A stretch of 64,000 nucleotides of DNA from Prochlorococcus sp. MIT 0603. Its GTDB lineage: Bacteria; Cyanobacteriota; Cyanobacteriia; PCC-6307; Cyanobiaceae. Positions 1 through 8,883 of the stretch are shown here, one piece after another. Positions within the stretch are counted from its first letter, which is position 1. Each line of letters opens with the position of its first letter. The stretch lies in NCBI RefSeq assembly GCF_000760215.1, contig NZ_JNAW01000002.1:62001-126000 (forward strand). Reading direction: 5' to 3'. Below the pieces are notes generated by a model. The model worked only from the letters and a program-made list of their open reading frames with translations. It did not search any database and had not been told where the DNA came from. Both the position numbers and the translations under genes were made by a program.

Positions 1-87
1 AATGTGTATGGCATTTGGTTCAGGAGTATCGTTTCTAACATTGAAGAGATGGATGAATATATGGAGTACTTCAGCAAGTCGCATTAA
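1..87 (+). CDS. 3' end of an unidentified upstream gene (partial)
   Basis: Frame 1 is open from the window edge to a TAA at 85-87 and encodes 28 residues ending in [12 protein letters not shown]. The composition (aromatic, acidic and polar residues mixed) looks protein-like, whereas the overlapping frame-2 reading of the same DNA does not resemble the family of the next gene until about base 85. I do not recognise the protein. If it is real, it overlaps the start of the CobT-like gene by about 35 bp. The call rests only on this short open frame, so it could be chance. Confidence 0.35.
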   Translation, partial: NVYGIWFRSIVSNIEEMDEYMEYFSKSH

Positions 88-1141
88 TAGTTTCTTAGTA
101 CTAGCTGGTTCAAAGACTGCAGAGATAGAAGGAATTTCAGCAGCTGGATCAACTAAGGAATCTAGACGTTATACAGCGCTAGCAGATGCAGAGCTTCTTC
201 TTGAAGGACCATCAATCTCTAGGAAATGGCCACTGCCTCCTCTCCCTGCAGGGGTTTCCCCTGCTCTTATTACTCATGTTGCTTCACGCCTAATAGGTGT
301 GAACACAGTTGTCCTTGGAGCAGGTCTTTCTCAAATTCCATCTTTTCATTATTTAGCAGCTGAGTCTCCTTCTCTTGGGCCTGCTGATTGCTTAACAACT
401 GGCAAAGCAATGAATATCAACAGAGTGGAAACTCTTTGGGCAAAAGGGTTGAGTATTGGCTCACAATTGTCAAAGCCACTAGTGCTCTCAGAGTGTGTAC
501 CTGGTGGAACCACTACTGCACTTGCAGTATTGACCGGATTAGGTATTTCAGTAGGTGACCTTATTAGTGGTAGTAACCGCAACCCTCCAGTCCAATTAAA
601 GAAAGAATTAGTTTCAAAAGGATTAAAAGCTGCAAATTTAGGAAACCAGCCATTCCCTAAATCCATACTTGCAGCGGTAGGCGATCCGTTTCAGCCTCTT
701 TCGGTTGGGCTTTTATTGGGAGCAAGGCAGGCAGGTCAGCCTGTGTTGTTAGGAGGAGGAAGCCAGATGGTGGCTGTTTTAGCTGTTGCTTTAGCTGCAC
801 TTGACCCACTTTCAAGAGCAGAATTTATCCAAGATGTTTCTATTGCAACAACTTCTTGGCTTGTTAATGAATCGATTCCTGGAGATTCAAATCAAAGCTC
901 TTTTCTTCAGTTAATTAAGCATATAGAAGATTTCTTTGAAGTTCCTCTTTTAGGACTTTCATCTGGTCTCCGATTTGACAGAAGCTCCAAGAAGGTTTTA
1001 AAAGATTATGAAGATGGCTTTGTAAAGGAAGGAGTTGGGGCAGGGGCATTTGCTCTTTTAGCTCAAATCAACGGGTTTAGTCGTGAAAAATTACTTGAAG
1101 AATGTGAATTAGCAGTTGATCAATTGCAGAATACTCATTAG
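53..1141 (+). CDS. CobT-like nicotinate-nucleotide phosphoribosyltransferase family protein (UPF0284)
   Basis: The protein resembles the cyanobacterial UPF0284 family (TIGR00303), related to CobT, which transfers phosphoribose from nicotinate mononucleotide to the lower-ligand base of cobamides. Visible family features are an N-terminal [19 protein letters not shown] segment, ALADAELL, the glycine-rich [18 protein letters not shown] segment in the middle, and [14 protein letters not shown] about two thirds along. The start is uncertain: ATG at 53 sits just before the first conserved stretch, but in-frame ATGs at 2 and 8 also exist and the frame is open to the window edge. cobM and cobK lie elsewhere in the window, so a cobamide role fits. 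The actual substrate is unknown. Confidence 0.8.
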   Translation: MNIWSTSASRINSFLVLAGSKTAEIEGISAAGSTKESRRYTALADAELLLEGPSISRKWPLPPLPAGVSPALITHVASRLIGVNTVVLGAGLSQIPSFHYLAAESPSLGPADCLTTGKAMNINRVETLWAKGLSIGSQLSKPLVLSECVPGGTTTALAVLTGLGISVGDLISGSNRNPPVQLKKELVSKGLKAANLGNQPFPKSILAAVGDPFQPLSVGLLLGARQAGQPVLLGGGSQMVAVLAVALAALDPLSRAEFIQDVSIATTSWLVNESIPGDSNQSSFLQLIKHIEDFFEVPLLGLSSGLRFDRSSKKVLKDYEDGFVKEGVGAGAFALLAQINGFSREKLLEECELAVDQLQNTH

Positions 1142-1169
1142 ATATATCTGTAATAGCTTTTGGGCCTAG

Positions 1170-2174
1170 ATGGTGTCAGATATAACCCTAGGGAGAAGAG
1201 ACTTTATCCGATTAAGTCTTTTAACTGCAGTATTGAGCTTAACTGGATGCTCTTTCTCTTCAGGCAGGCCGACTGTTGGCTTGGCTAAAGGCCTTTTGCC
1301 AAGAGAATTCTTACAGGCTTTGCCATCACCATGGAGATATGAACTTCTAGATGACTTCTCGGAAAATGATTTTCATAAATTAACTTTAAGAAAAAACCCA
1401 GATCTCATTGTTCTTGGAGACGGATGGCTTAGGAATTTTCCATATGAAAAATATCAGCCTATTCAGGCTGATATTTTATATAACAAGCTTAGCAATCAAG
1501 CGATTTCGTTCTTAGATAGTTTTAAGCCTACCGTCTCATCACGTCTCTTTCCAGTTGCCGTTTCGCCCTGGGTATTAATTTTCCGTGGCGGAGAGGAATT
1601 GCTTTCCAGAGCTGGGGAATCTTGGGAAACACTTTTGGACCCTTCTCTTAGAGGACAGGTAGTATTGCCAAGCAGTTCTAGGGTCATAATGGCTTTAGCT
1701 GAACGTATGGGGGATAAAGATGCATTGCGACGTTTAAGATCACAAGCTAAGAGTTTTGATGATAAAAATGGATTGAATTGGTTGCTTTCAGGTAGGGCAA
1801 AAGTTGCTGTATTACCCCTTCAGTTCTGTTTAAGCTCGCTTGCAAGTGATCCTCGCTTAACTATTGTTTTCCCAAAAGAAGGGAGCCCTTTGAATTGGAC
1901 GTTGTTGATGCAATCGAATTCATCGCTTCAATCATTTCCATTGTCATGGATACAACAAACATGGAAAATGCCTTTATTACTTAAATTGCTATCGAGAGGC
2001 ATTATGCCTCCAGTACCATATTCGGATTTGTCGATGGCTATCGAGTCTTTGCCAGAGAGATATCGGCTAATTTATCAGTCAGAAGAAAAGCTGAGTAATT
2101 GCTGGTCATTGAAACCGCTAACAAATGATGAAGAACAATTGCTTGAGACTCGTTGGCTAAACTCAGCCCCATAA
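1170..2174 (+). CDS. Twin-arginine lipoprotein, ABC-type solute-binding protein-like
   Basis: A 334-residue predicted exported protein. The N-terminus carries a twin-arginine motif (GRRDFIRL, residues 8-15), a hydrophobic stretch and a lipobox ending LTGC (Cys near residue 27), so it should be Tat-exported and lipid-anchored. The rest resembles the polyamine/iron class of periplasmic binding proteins (two-lobe fold with SPWVLIFRGGEELL and WETLLDPSLRGQVVLP segments). No permease or ATPase is adjacent, so the ligand cannot be inferred from context. It follows the CobT-like gene by 28 bp and may be cotranscribed with it. Its 3' end overlaps the convergent aldo/keto reductase gene by 12 bp. Confidence 0.7.
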   Translation: MVSDITLGRRDFIRLSLLTAVLSLTGCSFSSGRPTVGLAKGLLPREFLQALPSPWRYELLDDFSENDFHKLTLRKNPDLIVLGDGWLRNFPYEKYQPIQADILYNKLSNQAISFLDSFKPTVSSRLFPVAVSPWVLIFRGGEELLSRAGESWETLLDPSLRGQVVLPSSSRVIMALAERMGDKDALRRLRSQAKSFDDKNGLNWLLSGRAKVAVLPLQFCLSSLASDPRLTIVFPKEGSPLNWTLLMQSNSSLQSFPLSWIQQTWKMPLLLKLLSRGIMPPVPYSDLSMAIESLPERYRLIYQSEEKLSNCWSLKPLTNDEEQLLETRWLNSAP

Positions 2175-3293
2175 TCGCCGTTGTGGAACATCAGCTAATT
2201 GATTATGTGTTTCTTTCAGGAGCTCAGGTATCTTTAAGTTGTAAGGACATTTTGGCACGCATTCTCCACACTCCTCGCAAGAACGCGCATCATTTGCTTC
2301 CCACCAATGCCCCGCTCTGCCAATTAGATTATATCTTTCTTTAGCGAAGGTTCGCATATCAAGACCTATGGCGAGATTTCGTAGGCGTAAGATATCTGGT
2401 ATTGGAACGTCGCTTGGACATGGGAGACATTTTCTGCATTGACCGCAAAATGTATTTCCCAATCGAAGCTTCTTGTTTTTATTTAAACGATCTATAGCTG
2501 CCTTTTCAGGCCCTTTTAGTGGGGTATTGGAATGGGTTAGCTTTTTGGCAAGGTGTAAGTCTTCCTTTCTCTTTGCTCCTAGAGTGAGAGTACTTATGCC
2601 TTTAGATAAAAGAAATCGATAAGCAAGTTGTAGAGGAGGATATGGAGAACAGTCCATAGTTAGAGTTTTACTAGGTGTATTTAAATACCCTCCCTTATCG
2701 GCAGGTGAAATAGCCATTACCCCCATGCCTTCTTTTAAGGCAGTACGTGCTAGTGGGATTCTTGTTTGGTCTAATAAATGTAGATGAAGACTGCAAAAAT
2801 TAAATCTCTGACTTTCAATGGCTTTTCTGATGAGTGCATTGGAGCCATGAGAGCTAAAGCCTACTTGTCCTATAAAGCCTTCCCCTTGTGCCCATTTGAG
2901 TAATTCAGCTCCTTCCCCATTAAGTGCCCAGTCAAGATGCTCAAAAAGGTTTAGCCCATGAATTGCAAAATTATGAATTTTGGACATGCCTAACCGTGCC
3001 AAAATTCCGAGAAGTTCTTTTTTACCTTTTGAGAGTTGAATGCATGGAAGGATTTTGCTGGTTATTACCCAACCCCCTTCTGGGTGAATCCCTTGCTCGT
3101 TAAGTGCTTTTAGTGAGTCTCCTAATAAAGTCTCTGCTGGTCCATACGCAGGTGCCGTTTCTATATGGTTGATTCCTGCTAAGCATGCTTCTTTGAGGAC
3201 ATCATGCATTTGATCTAAAGAACCTAGAGCTCTCATAGTCCCCAATGTAAATAGGCTTACGTTGGGGCCTATACCAAATGAATTGCGCTTCAT
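2163..3293 (-). CDS. Aldo/keto reductase with C-terminal 4Fe-4S ferredoxin domain
   Basis: The N-terminal two thirds is an aldo/keto reductase TIM barrel (LFTLGTMRALGS near the start, ETAPAYGPAETLLG with the catalytic Tyr region, GFSSHGS, TLTLGAKRKEDL). The C-terminus adds two cysteine clusters, CGQCRKCLPCPSDVP and CEECGECVPKCPYNLKIPELL, typical of aldo/keto reductases with a 4Fe-4S domain. The substrate is unknown. I chose the ATG at 3293 over upstream in-frame ATGs (3311, 3338) because GGAAGAGA lies just before it and the homologous N-terminus starts there; this gives 376 residues. It converges on and overlaps the lipoprotein gene. Confidence 0.85.
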   Translation of the reverse strand: MKRNSFGIGPNVSLFTLGTMRALGSLDQMHDVLKEACLAGINHIETAPAYGPAETLLGDSLKALNEQGIHPEGGWVITSKILPCIQLSKGKKELLGILARLGMSKIHNFAIHGLNLFEHLDWALNGEGAELLKWAQGEGFIGQVGFSSHGSNALIRKAIESQRFNFCSLHLHLLDQTRIPLARTALKEGMGVMAISPADKGGYLNTPSKTLTMDCSPYPPLQLAYRFLLSKGISTLTLGAKRKEDLHLAKKLTHSNTPLKGPEKAAIDRLNKNKKLRLGNTFCGQCRKCLPCPSDVPIPDILRLRNLAIGLDMRTFAKERYNLIGRAGHWWEANDARSCEECGECVPKCPYNLKIPELLKETHNQLADVPQRRLWG

Positions 3294-3418
3294 TTTTATT
3301 GTCTCTTCCATTAGCTGTAAATCAAATGATTCATACAAGAGAGGGCATGAATGGACTGCATATGACGTAGGATCTGTTAATTAATTATGACTAAGGATTC
3401 TTGTTTAGGTTTATTTAA

Positions 3419-4090
3419 ATGTTTACAGGCCTGATTCAAGCAATAGGGACGATCCATCTTCATGGGAAGAGAGTATTGGTAAAAATACCTTCTGAATTTG
3501 ATATGCCATCTCTTGGAGATAGCATATCGGTTGATGGAGTTTGCTTGACTGTATCAGCACTAACGAAGAACTCTTTCCTAGCTGATGTAAGTGAAGAGAC
3601 TTTGGATAGAACTAGTCTTGGTAAAAAAGCCAATGAAAAAGCCTTTGTTAATTTGGAACCAGCACTTCGCCTTTCTGATCGATTGGGGGGGCATTTGGTA
3701 AGTGGTCACGTTGATGGCTTGGGTAGAGTTCTTTCCATCAAGGATTTACGTAATTCATGGGATTTGCAAATTTGCTGGGAGAATAATATTTTTGCAAAAT
3801 ATACTTGTGATAAAGCAAGTGTAGCTTTGAATGGTGTAAGTCTTACTGTTGCTAAAAGCAAAAAAGAAGATGATAGCTTTTCTATAGCTGTTATTCCTCA
3901 TACTTGGGGGCATACTGCATTGCAATACTTAAAGGTAGGAGAAACTATTAACTTAGAAGCAGATCTTATGGCTAAGTATGCAGAAAGTATTTTAAATAAA
4001 GGTAATTATCTTTTTGACTCCTCTACTAAATCAAACGAGAAATACTCTGATATATCATCAGAGTGGCTGGTTGATAATGGGTTTTTATAA
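3419..4090 (+). CDS. ribE: Riboflavin synthase alpha subunit
   Basis: The protein starts MFTGLIQAIGTI, the signature N-terminus of riboflavin synthase, which dismutates two 6,7-dimethyl-8-ribityllumazines into riboflavin and an aminopyrimidinedione. Two lumazine-binding repeats are visible: SVDGVCLTVSAL with LGGHLVSGHVDGLG in the first half, and LNGVSLTVAKS with IPHTWGHTAL in the second. The 223 residues match the usual length of about 200-220. It is a standalone plus-strand gene, diverging from the aldo/keto reductase and converging with the AbrB gene. The final 30 residues are polar and poorly conserved. Confidence 0.95.
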   Translation: MFTGLIQAIGTIHLHGKRVLVKIPSEFDMPSLGDSISVDGVCLTVSALTKNSFLADVSEETLDRTSLGKKANEKAFVNLEPALRLSDRLGGHLVSGHVDGLGRVLSIKDLRNSWDLQICWENNIFAKYTCDKASVALNGVSLTVAKSKKEDDSFSIAVIPHTWGHTALQYLKVGETINLEADLMAKYAESILNKGNYLFDSSTKSNEKYSDISSEWLVDNGFL

Positions 4091-4140
4091 CAAAACTTAG
4101 TTGAACAAAAGCCTCTTGCTACCTGATATAAATTTATTGG

Positions 4141-4515
4141 TTATTTAAGTTCAAGTTTTTTGCCACCAAGTGGAAGCAAACTTATTGCTCCGGAATCTTT
4201 TCTTATATCTATTCTAAATTCTTGACCAGGTTCTAATCCTAGTTTTTTTGTGTAGGCATGACCAATAAGCAGATTCCCATTTCCATGGACTTTGGTTCGA
4301 AACTCTGCCTGCCGTCCTCGGGATGATCTATTGCCTGGGCGGCCAGGACCATTTGAGCGAAGTTTAAATCCCTTTGCTTGAACTAATGCTCTATAGAAAC
4401 TTTTGCGTAAAACCCTTCCGCTGGGCCCTACATAGCCACAACCTCTGGCTATCTCGTCCTCAGAGCATTTGCTTAATGATCTGGCTTTCTCGAGTAGTTC
4501 CTTGCCTACTAGCAT
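4141..4515 (-). CDS. AbrB family transcriptional regulator (cyAbrB)
   Basis: A 124-residue basic protein of the cyanobacterial AbrB type. The N-terminus resembles the conserved cyAbrB N-terminal region (GKELLEKARSLSKCSEDEIARGCGY), followed by a basic linker rich in Arg/Gly and a C-terminal SpoVT/AbrB-like strand segment (LIGHAYTKKLGLEPGQEFRID). Family members are DNA-binding regulators linked to carbon and nitrogen balance in other cyanobacteria. It lies just downstream of the ctaCDE cluster on the same strand, 98 bp away when read in transcription order, so read-through is possible. The target here is unknown. Confidence 0.85.
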   Translation of the reverse strand: MLVGKELLEKARSLSKCSEDEIARGCGYVGPSGRVLRKSFYRALVQAKGFKLRSNGPGRPGNRSSRGRQAEFRTKVHGNGNLLIGHAYTKKLGLEPGQEFRIDIRKDSGAISLLPLGGKKLELK

Positions 4516-4612
4516 TTAATAGATCTATTAACTTCTATTAATTCTGACGAATAAGTTCAATTGTGGCAATAAAGAAGATGATTTTCCTTCTTTTGTTATC
4601 AAGAATTCAAGA

Positions 4613-5221
4613 TTAAAGTAGGTACAGGATTATGAATAAAACGACCCATATTCCATCAACGAAGTGCCAATACAGCTCGGCAGCCTCTAAAGGGAATCTA
4701 TTTGAGTGGGTTATGCGACCAGCCGGAGAGCGAGCTTGCCACCAGACAATTAAAATCATTATTGTTCCTAGAGTTACATGTAAACCATGGAAGCCAGTTA
4801 ATGCATAGAAAGTACTAGCGTAAAGATTATCGGTGAGTCCAAATGGAAGAGTGAAGTATTCCACCATTTGACTTGCTAGAAAAGCAAGCCCAAGGGCTGC
4901 CGTAACAAGAAGCCAAAATTGACATTTGTTTGCATTTTTACTTTCCAATGCTTTTCCAGCTCTATGAAAAGTTGCACTGCTTACTAATAACAAAATGGTG
5001 TTTAAGGTTGGTAGAGGTAGCTCCAGTTCATAAATGGCATCTGGTAATAGGGGGTTAACTGACTTGTAAGTTAAATAAGCTGCAAAGAAGCCAGCAAATG
5101 TCATCCCATCTGCAATTAGAAAAGAAATTAGACCAAATAATCTGTGATCGGAGTGTTCATGCTCTTGACCTTGTAGGGCTGATTTTTCTGATTCCTTGTT
5201 AGTTGGTGAAATAATTGTCAT
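4613..5221 (-). CDS. ctaE: Cytochrome c oxidase subunit III
   Basis: Subunit III of the aa3-type terminal oxidase, an integral membrane protein supporting the catalytic core. It begins with a short hydrophilic tail containing HEHSDHRLFGLISFLIADGMTF, the usual first transmembrane region of bacterial CtaE. Five transmembrane segments follow, including YALTGFHGLHVTLGTIM and the C-terminal ELYWHFVDGIWVVLFIILYL, both characteristic. The 202 residues fit cyanobacterial CtaE. It is the third gene of ctaC-ctaD-ctaE, 5 bp after ctaD, so an operon is near certain. Confidence 0.95.
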   Translation of the reverse strand: MTIISPTNKESEKSALQGQEHEHSDHRLFGLISFLIADGMTFAGFFAAYLTYKSVNPLLPDAIYELELPLPTLNTILLLVSSATFHRAGKALESKNANKCQFWLLVTAALGLAFLASQMVEYFTLPFGLTDNLYASTFYALTGFHGLHVTLGTIMILIVWWQARSPAGRITHSNRFPLEAAELYWHFVDGIWVVLFIILYLL

Positions 5222-5226
5222 TGGTT

Positions 5227-6873
5227 TCAGCTTTCATTATTTGTATTAGAGGACAGCTTTCTCTTTTTACCGTAACCATATGGCTCATGTATGAGAGGGG
5301 CTTCGCCGATCCAGTTTTCAACTGGAGGAGGTGAACTAGTTAACCATTCTGGAGTTAATGCTTTCCAAGGATTATCTCCAGCATCTTTCCCTTTAAAAGC
5401 ACTATAGATAACATTCCATAGAAATGGAATAGTACTTATTGCCATTAATAGAGCCCCAACACTGCTGATTTGATTTACAAAAGCAAACTGTGGGTCATAC
5501 TCTGCTACACGTCTGGGCATGCCATTTAAACCGAGCCAATGCTGAGGAGCGAAGCAGAGATTAAACCCAATAAATGTAATTATAAAATGCACTCTTCCAA
5601 GATTCTCGTTAAGCATCTTCCCTGTGAATTTTGGATACCAATGATAGATAGAAGAAAATATTACAAATACTGAGCCTCCATAGACTATGTAATGAAAATG
5701 GGCGACGACAAAGTAGGTATCGTGAACATGTACGTCAAATGGCACTTGGGCCAAAGCTACCCCTGTAATTCCGCCTAAGACAAAATTTACAATAAAACCA
5801 CATGAAAAGAGAATTGCACTGTTTAATGAAATACGTCCCCCCCAGAGAGTAGCTACCCAATTGAAAAATTTGATACCAGTCGGTACAGCAATAAATGCAG
5901 TCGCAATAGTGAAAAAGAGCCGCATCCATGGTGGAGTCCCACTGGTAAACATGTGGTGAGCCCAAACGACAAGCCCTAAAATTACAATCCCCATGATCGA
6001 ATAGACCATTGTTGCATAGCCAAATAAAGGTTTTCGACAATGAACTGGAAGAATTTCACTTACTAATCCAAATGCGGGTAAAACCATAATGTAAACAGCT
6101 GGGTGGGAATAGAACCAAAAGAGATGCTGATAAACAATTACGTTTCCTCCGAGAGTTGGATTGAAAAAACCTGTGTTTGCAACAATATCGAAGCTGAGGA
6201 GAACAAGAGTCCCTGCTAAAACAGGAGTTGAGAGGACAACTAAAATGCTTGTTCCTAGCATTGCCCAGCAATACATAGGTAGTTGCATTAATTTCAATCC
6301 TGGTCTACGAAGCTTGAGAATAGTTGCTATAAAATTAATCCCACCAAAGATGGAGCTCCCTCCCAAGAGTAGAACGCTTATTATCCATATCATTTGACCA
6401 GCAGCTGGTGTTGTAATGCTTAGCGGTGGGTAGGCTGTCCACCCTGATTGAGCTGCTCCATTAATAAAGTAACTGCTGATTAGCAGCAATCCAGCGGGAG
6501 GTATCAGCCAAAAAGCAACAGCATTTAGTCGTGGAAAGGCCATGTCGCGTGCCCCTACATAGAAGGGGATTAAATAATTGCCAAAAGCCCCGTTAACGAC
6601 TGGAACAATCCACAGGAAAATCATTATGGTTCCATGCAGAGTTAATACTTGGTTATATACATCCCTTGGCATGAAATCAGAAATAGGACTAGTTAGCTCT
6701 ATTCGTATTGCTCCTGCAAATGCGCCCCCAATAAGATAAAAAAGAAAACCACAAACTAGATATTGCAGACCAATAACTTTATGGTCGAGACTAAAGCTAA
6801 AATAACGAAGCCAGCCAACTGGTTGAAGGCTTTGTGGGCTTTTGTTTGTGGATGGTGGCAGTGAAATACTCAT
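5227..6873 (-). CDS. ctaD: Cytochrome c oxidase subunit I
   Basis: Catalytic subunit of the terminal oxidase, reducing O2 to water and pumping protons. Heme and copper ligand motifs are present: LTLHGTIMIFLW (heme a His), WFYSHPAVYIMVLP (CuB His and the cross-linked Tyr), WAHHMF (CuB His pair) and HDTYFVVAHFHY (heme a3/heme a His residues). Twelve hydrophobic segments are expected over 548 residues, the normal length. The start codon overlaps the ctaC stop by 4 bp, indicating translational coupling, and ctaE follows at once. Heme A for this enzyme would come from ctaA-ctaB, which diverge upstream. Confidence 0.97.
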   Translation of the reverse strand: MSISLPPSTNKSPQSLQPVGWLRYFSFSLDHKVIGLQYLVCGFLFYLIGGAFAGAIRIELTSPISDFMPRDVYNQVLTLHGTIMIFLWIVPVVNGAFGNYLIPFYVGARDMAFPRLNAVAFWLIPPAGLLLISSYFINGAAQSGWTAYPPLSITTPAAGQMIWIISVLLLGGSSIFGGINFIATILKLRRPGLKLMQLPMYCWAMLGTSILVVLSTPVLAGTLVLLSFDIVANTGFFNPTLGGNVIVYQHLFWFYSHPAVYIMVLPAFGLVSEILPVHCRKPLFGYATMVYSIMGIVILGLVVWAHHMFTSGTPPWMRLFFTIATAFIAVPTGIKFFNWVATLWGGRISLNSAILFSCGFIVNFVLGGITGVALAQVPFDVHVHDTYFVVAHFHYIVYGGSVFVIFSSIYHWYPKFTGKMLNENLGRVHFIITFIGFNLCFAPQHWLGLNGMPRRVAEYDPQFAFVNQISSVGALLMAISTIPFLWNVIYSAFKGKDAGDNPWKALTPEWLTSSPPPVENWIGEAPLIHEPYGYGKKRKLSSNTNNES

Positions 6874-7691
6874 AACTCCACCTCAGATTGTTTTGAGTTT
6901 TCTTTGAACCAAGCTTGATATTCTTCTGGCTCTTCCACAACAACGGTTGAACGCATCCCACCATGATAGGGACCACATAATTCAGCGCATATTATTGGAT
7001 ACCTTCCAGGTTTCGTTGGCGTGAAATTTAGGACTGTTGGTTGACCAGGTATGACATCTTGCTTTAAGCGAAACTCCGGAACCCAAAAAGCGTGAATTAC
7101 ATCTTTCGATTCCATTCTCATGCTCACAGGTTGACCTGCAGGAACATGAAGTTCTCCTGAAATAATCCCCCCCTCTGGGTAATTGAAGAGAAAAGCAAAT
7201 TGCATCGCAGTTAACTCAACATTAACTAGAGATGAAGCTTTTGTATAAGCACTTTCTTTAGATGTTGTCCCAATTCCGCCCCATATTCTTTCTTCGGCGT
7301 GCATGGAATGTTGGCCATGTGCATCGCTTAGTGATTGCATGCCCCCCATCCTTTCATAGATGTCATAGCTGTAAAGACCGACAAATAAAACTACTATTGC
7401 AGGGATTGCTGTCCATAGAATTTCTAAAGGTAGATTGTCCTCTATAGGTAGACCATCTTCTGTTTCCCCTGGCTTTCGCCTAAACTGAATCAAGCTATAT
7501 ACGACCAAAGCTGTTATCCCAACAAATAATATTATCCCAATAACGAAAAGTACTTTAAATAGCTCGTCATAAATAGGAGCATTGGCACTAGCTACATCTG
7601 GTAAAAAATTGAAATTATCATTAGCCCATATGCTCGCAATAATCAGAGCAATACTAATCAATATTGTATATATAGCAGTTGGAGGCAGCAA
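6870..7691 (-). CDS. ctaC: Cytochrome c oxidase subunit II
   Basis: Subunit II accepts electrons from cytochrome c or plastocyanin through its CuA centre. Two N-terminal transmembrane segments span roughly residues 5-25 and 45-70. The soluble cupredoxin domain carries DVIHAFWVPEFRLKQD and the CuA motif ICAELCGPYHGGM near residues 228-240. The length of 273 residues is slightly short for cyanobacteria. It is the first gene of ctaCDE and overlaps ctaD by 4 bp. Its promoter should lie in the divergent region shared with ctaA (7692-7998). Confidence 0.96.
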   Translation of the reverse strand: MLPPTAIYTILISIALIIASIWANDNFNFLPDVASANAPIYDELFKVLFVIGIILFVGITALVVYSLIQFRRKPGETEDGLPIEDNLPLEILWTAIPAIVVLFVGLYSYDIYERMGGMQSLSDAHGQHSMHAEERIWGGIGTTSKESAYTKASSLVNVELTAMQFAFLFNYPEGGIISGELHVPAGQPVSMRMESKDVIHAFWVPEFRLKQDVIPGQPTVLNFTPTKPGRYPIICAELCGPYHGGMRSTVVVEEPEEYQAWFKENSKQSEVEL

Positions 7692-7998
7692 TAAAAGGGT
7701 CCATACATTCTTTTATTTAACTTATAGAAAATTACTCTTTTGCGCATCGACTTAAGCCTCTTGAAGAGCAATTCCTCATAATCACTTCTTTTTGCTATGT
7801 TTTCGATATTTTGCAAATATAGGCGAGTTGATTTGTGTCAGGAATGGGAGATTTTCTTAATTGAATTTATCTTGTACTTCAAAAAATATCGTGCCGTATT
7901 TTTTTTAACGGCTACGTTAATTACTAGGGTTCTTTTGAAATCTGGCTGAAACTTCTACTGGTTTTAATCCAAGCCTGCTTAAAAAACGTCTTGGGAAG
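7692..7998. other. Divergent intergenic region between ctaC and ctaA
   Basis: About 300 bases between the divergent ctaC and ctaA genes. It should hold both promoters, but I could not assign convincing -10/-35 boxes. The last 60 bases (7939-7998) form an open frame continuous with ctaA and probably encode its true N-terminus without an ATG, GTG or TTG. I see no other gene or hairpin here. Confidence 0.6.
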
Positions 7999-8883
7999 TT
8001 GGCTGCTCATATTGTTGTAGCTCTAATTGCTCTTGTTGCCATTGGAGGAGCTACCCGAGTTATGGAAGCAGGCCTAGCCTGCCCTGACTGGCCACTTTGT
8101 TATGGCTCTTTTTTGCCTATGGGTAAAATGAATATAAAAGTTTTTCTAGAATGGTTTCACCGTTTAGATGCTTTTTTTGTTGGCCTAGCTATTTTGTTGC
8201 AATTTCTATTTTCGTTGATTTATAGATCATTTTTACCAAAATGGTTGCCATGGATAAATGGCTTGATTCTCTTATTAGTTGTTTTGCAAGGTGCTTTAGG
8301 GGCTGTTACGGTTTTTGACCTGTTGCCTTCCACCGTTGTTATGGGACATATGCTTCTTGCGTTAATTCTTGTGGGTTTAATGAGTGCATTGACTCAAAGA
8401 TTACTCTCGGATTCTCGAAGGGAACCGCCTTCTTGGTGGAAACTTCTCAGTGGATGTTCTCTTATTGCAACGATTGCACAGTGTTTGATAGGAAGCCGAA
8501 TCGCAACCACATGGACAGCTCAAAAATGTATTGCTAGTGGTGAGTATTGTTATTGGCTTGATTTTCATAGGGCATCAGCAATCCCAGTAGCCTTAGGTGT
8601 CATCTCATTTGCATCGATATCTATTTTTTTAGGAGGTTGGTTTCGTGCTCAATTGCCATTGAGTCTTTCCCTTTTATTCCTTTTGTCGATGCAAATATTT
8701 TTAGGAGTCTCTTCCCTTTCTTCAGGATTAACAGAGCCTTTGCTTAGAGTTTTACATCAAGTCATTGCTTCTCTGATGATTGCTTGTTTGGCAGCTCTTG
8801 GTTCTCGCATGCAAACTTCTCCACTTTCTATGCTCTCTGAAACACTTGAGGATTCTCCCTTGGAGGCCGTCTGTCATGGTTAG
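7999..8883 (+). CDS. ctaA: Heme A synthase (COX15/CtaA family)
   Basis: Membrane heme O monooxygenase that makes heme A for cytochrome oxidase. The N-terminus has the family signature [20 protein letters not shown], followed by [14 protein letters not shown]. Further likely heme-ligand histidines lie in [23 protein letters not shown] and VLHQVIASL. Seven or eight transmembrane segments cover the 294 residues. The only standard in-frame start is TTG at 7999, which lies inside conserved sequence; an open frame extends back to 7939 without ATG/GTG/TTG (CTG at 7942 and 7975), so the true start may be upstream. ctaB overlaps the 3' end by 8 bp. Confidence 0.92.
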   Translation: MAAHIVVALIALVAIGGATRVMEAGLACPDWPLCYGSFLPMGKMNIKVFLEWFHRLDAFFVGLAILLQFLFSLIYRSFLPKWLPWINGLILLLVVLQGALGAVTVFDLLPSTVVMGHMLLALILVGLMSALTQRLLSDSRREPPSWWKLLSGCSLIATIAQCLIGSRIATTWTAQKCIASGEYCYWLDFHRASAIPVALGVISFASISIFLGGWFRAQLPLSLSLLFLLSMQIFLGVSSLSSGLTEPLLRVLHQVIASLMIACLAALGSRMQTSPLSMLSETLEDSPLEAVCHG

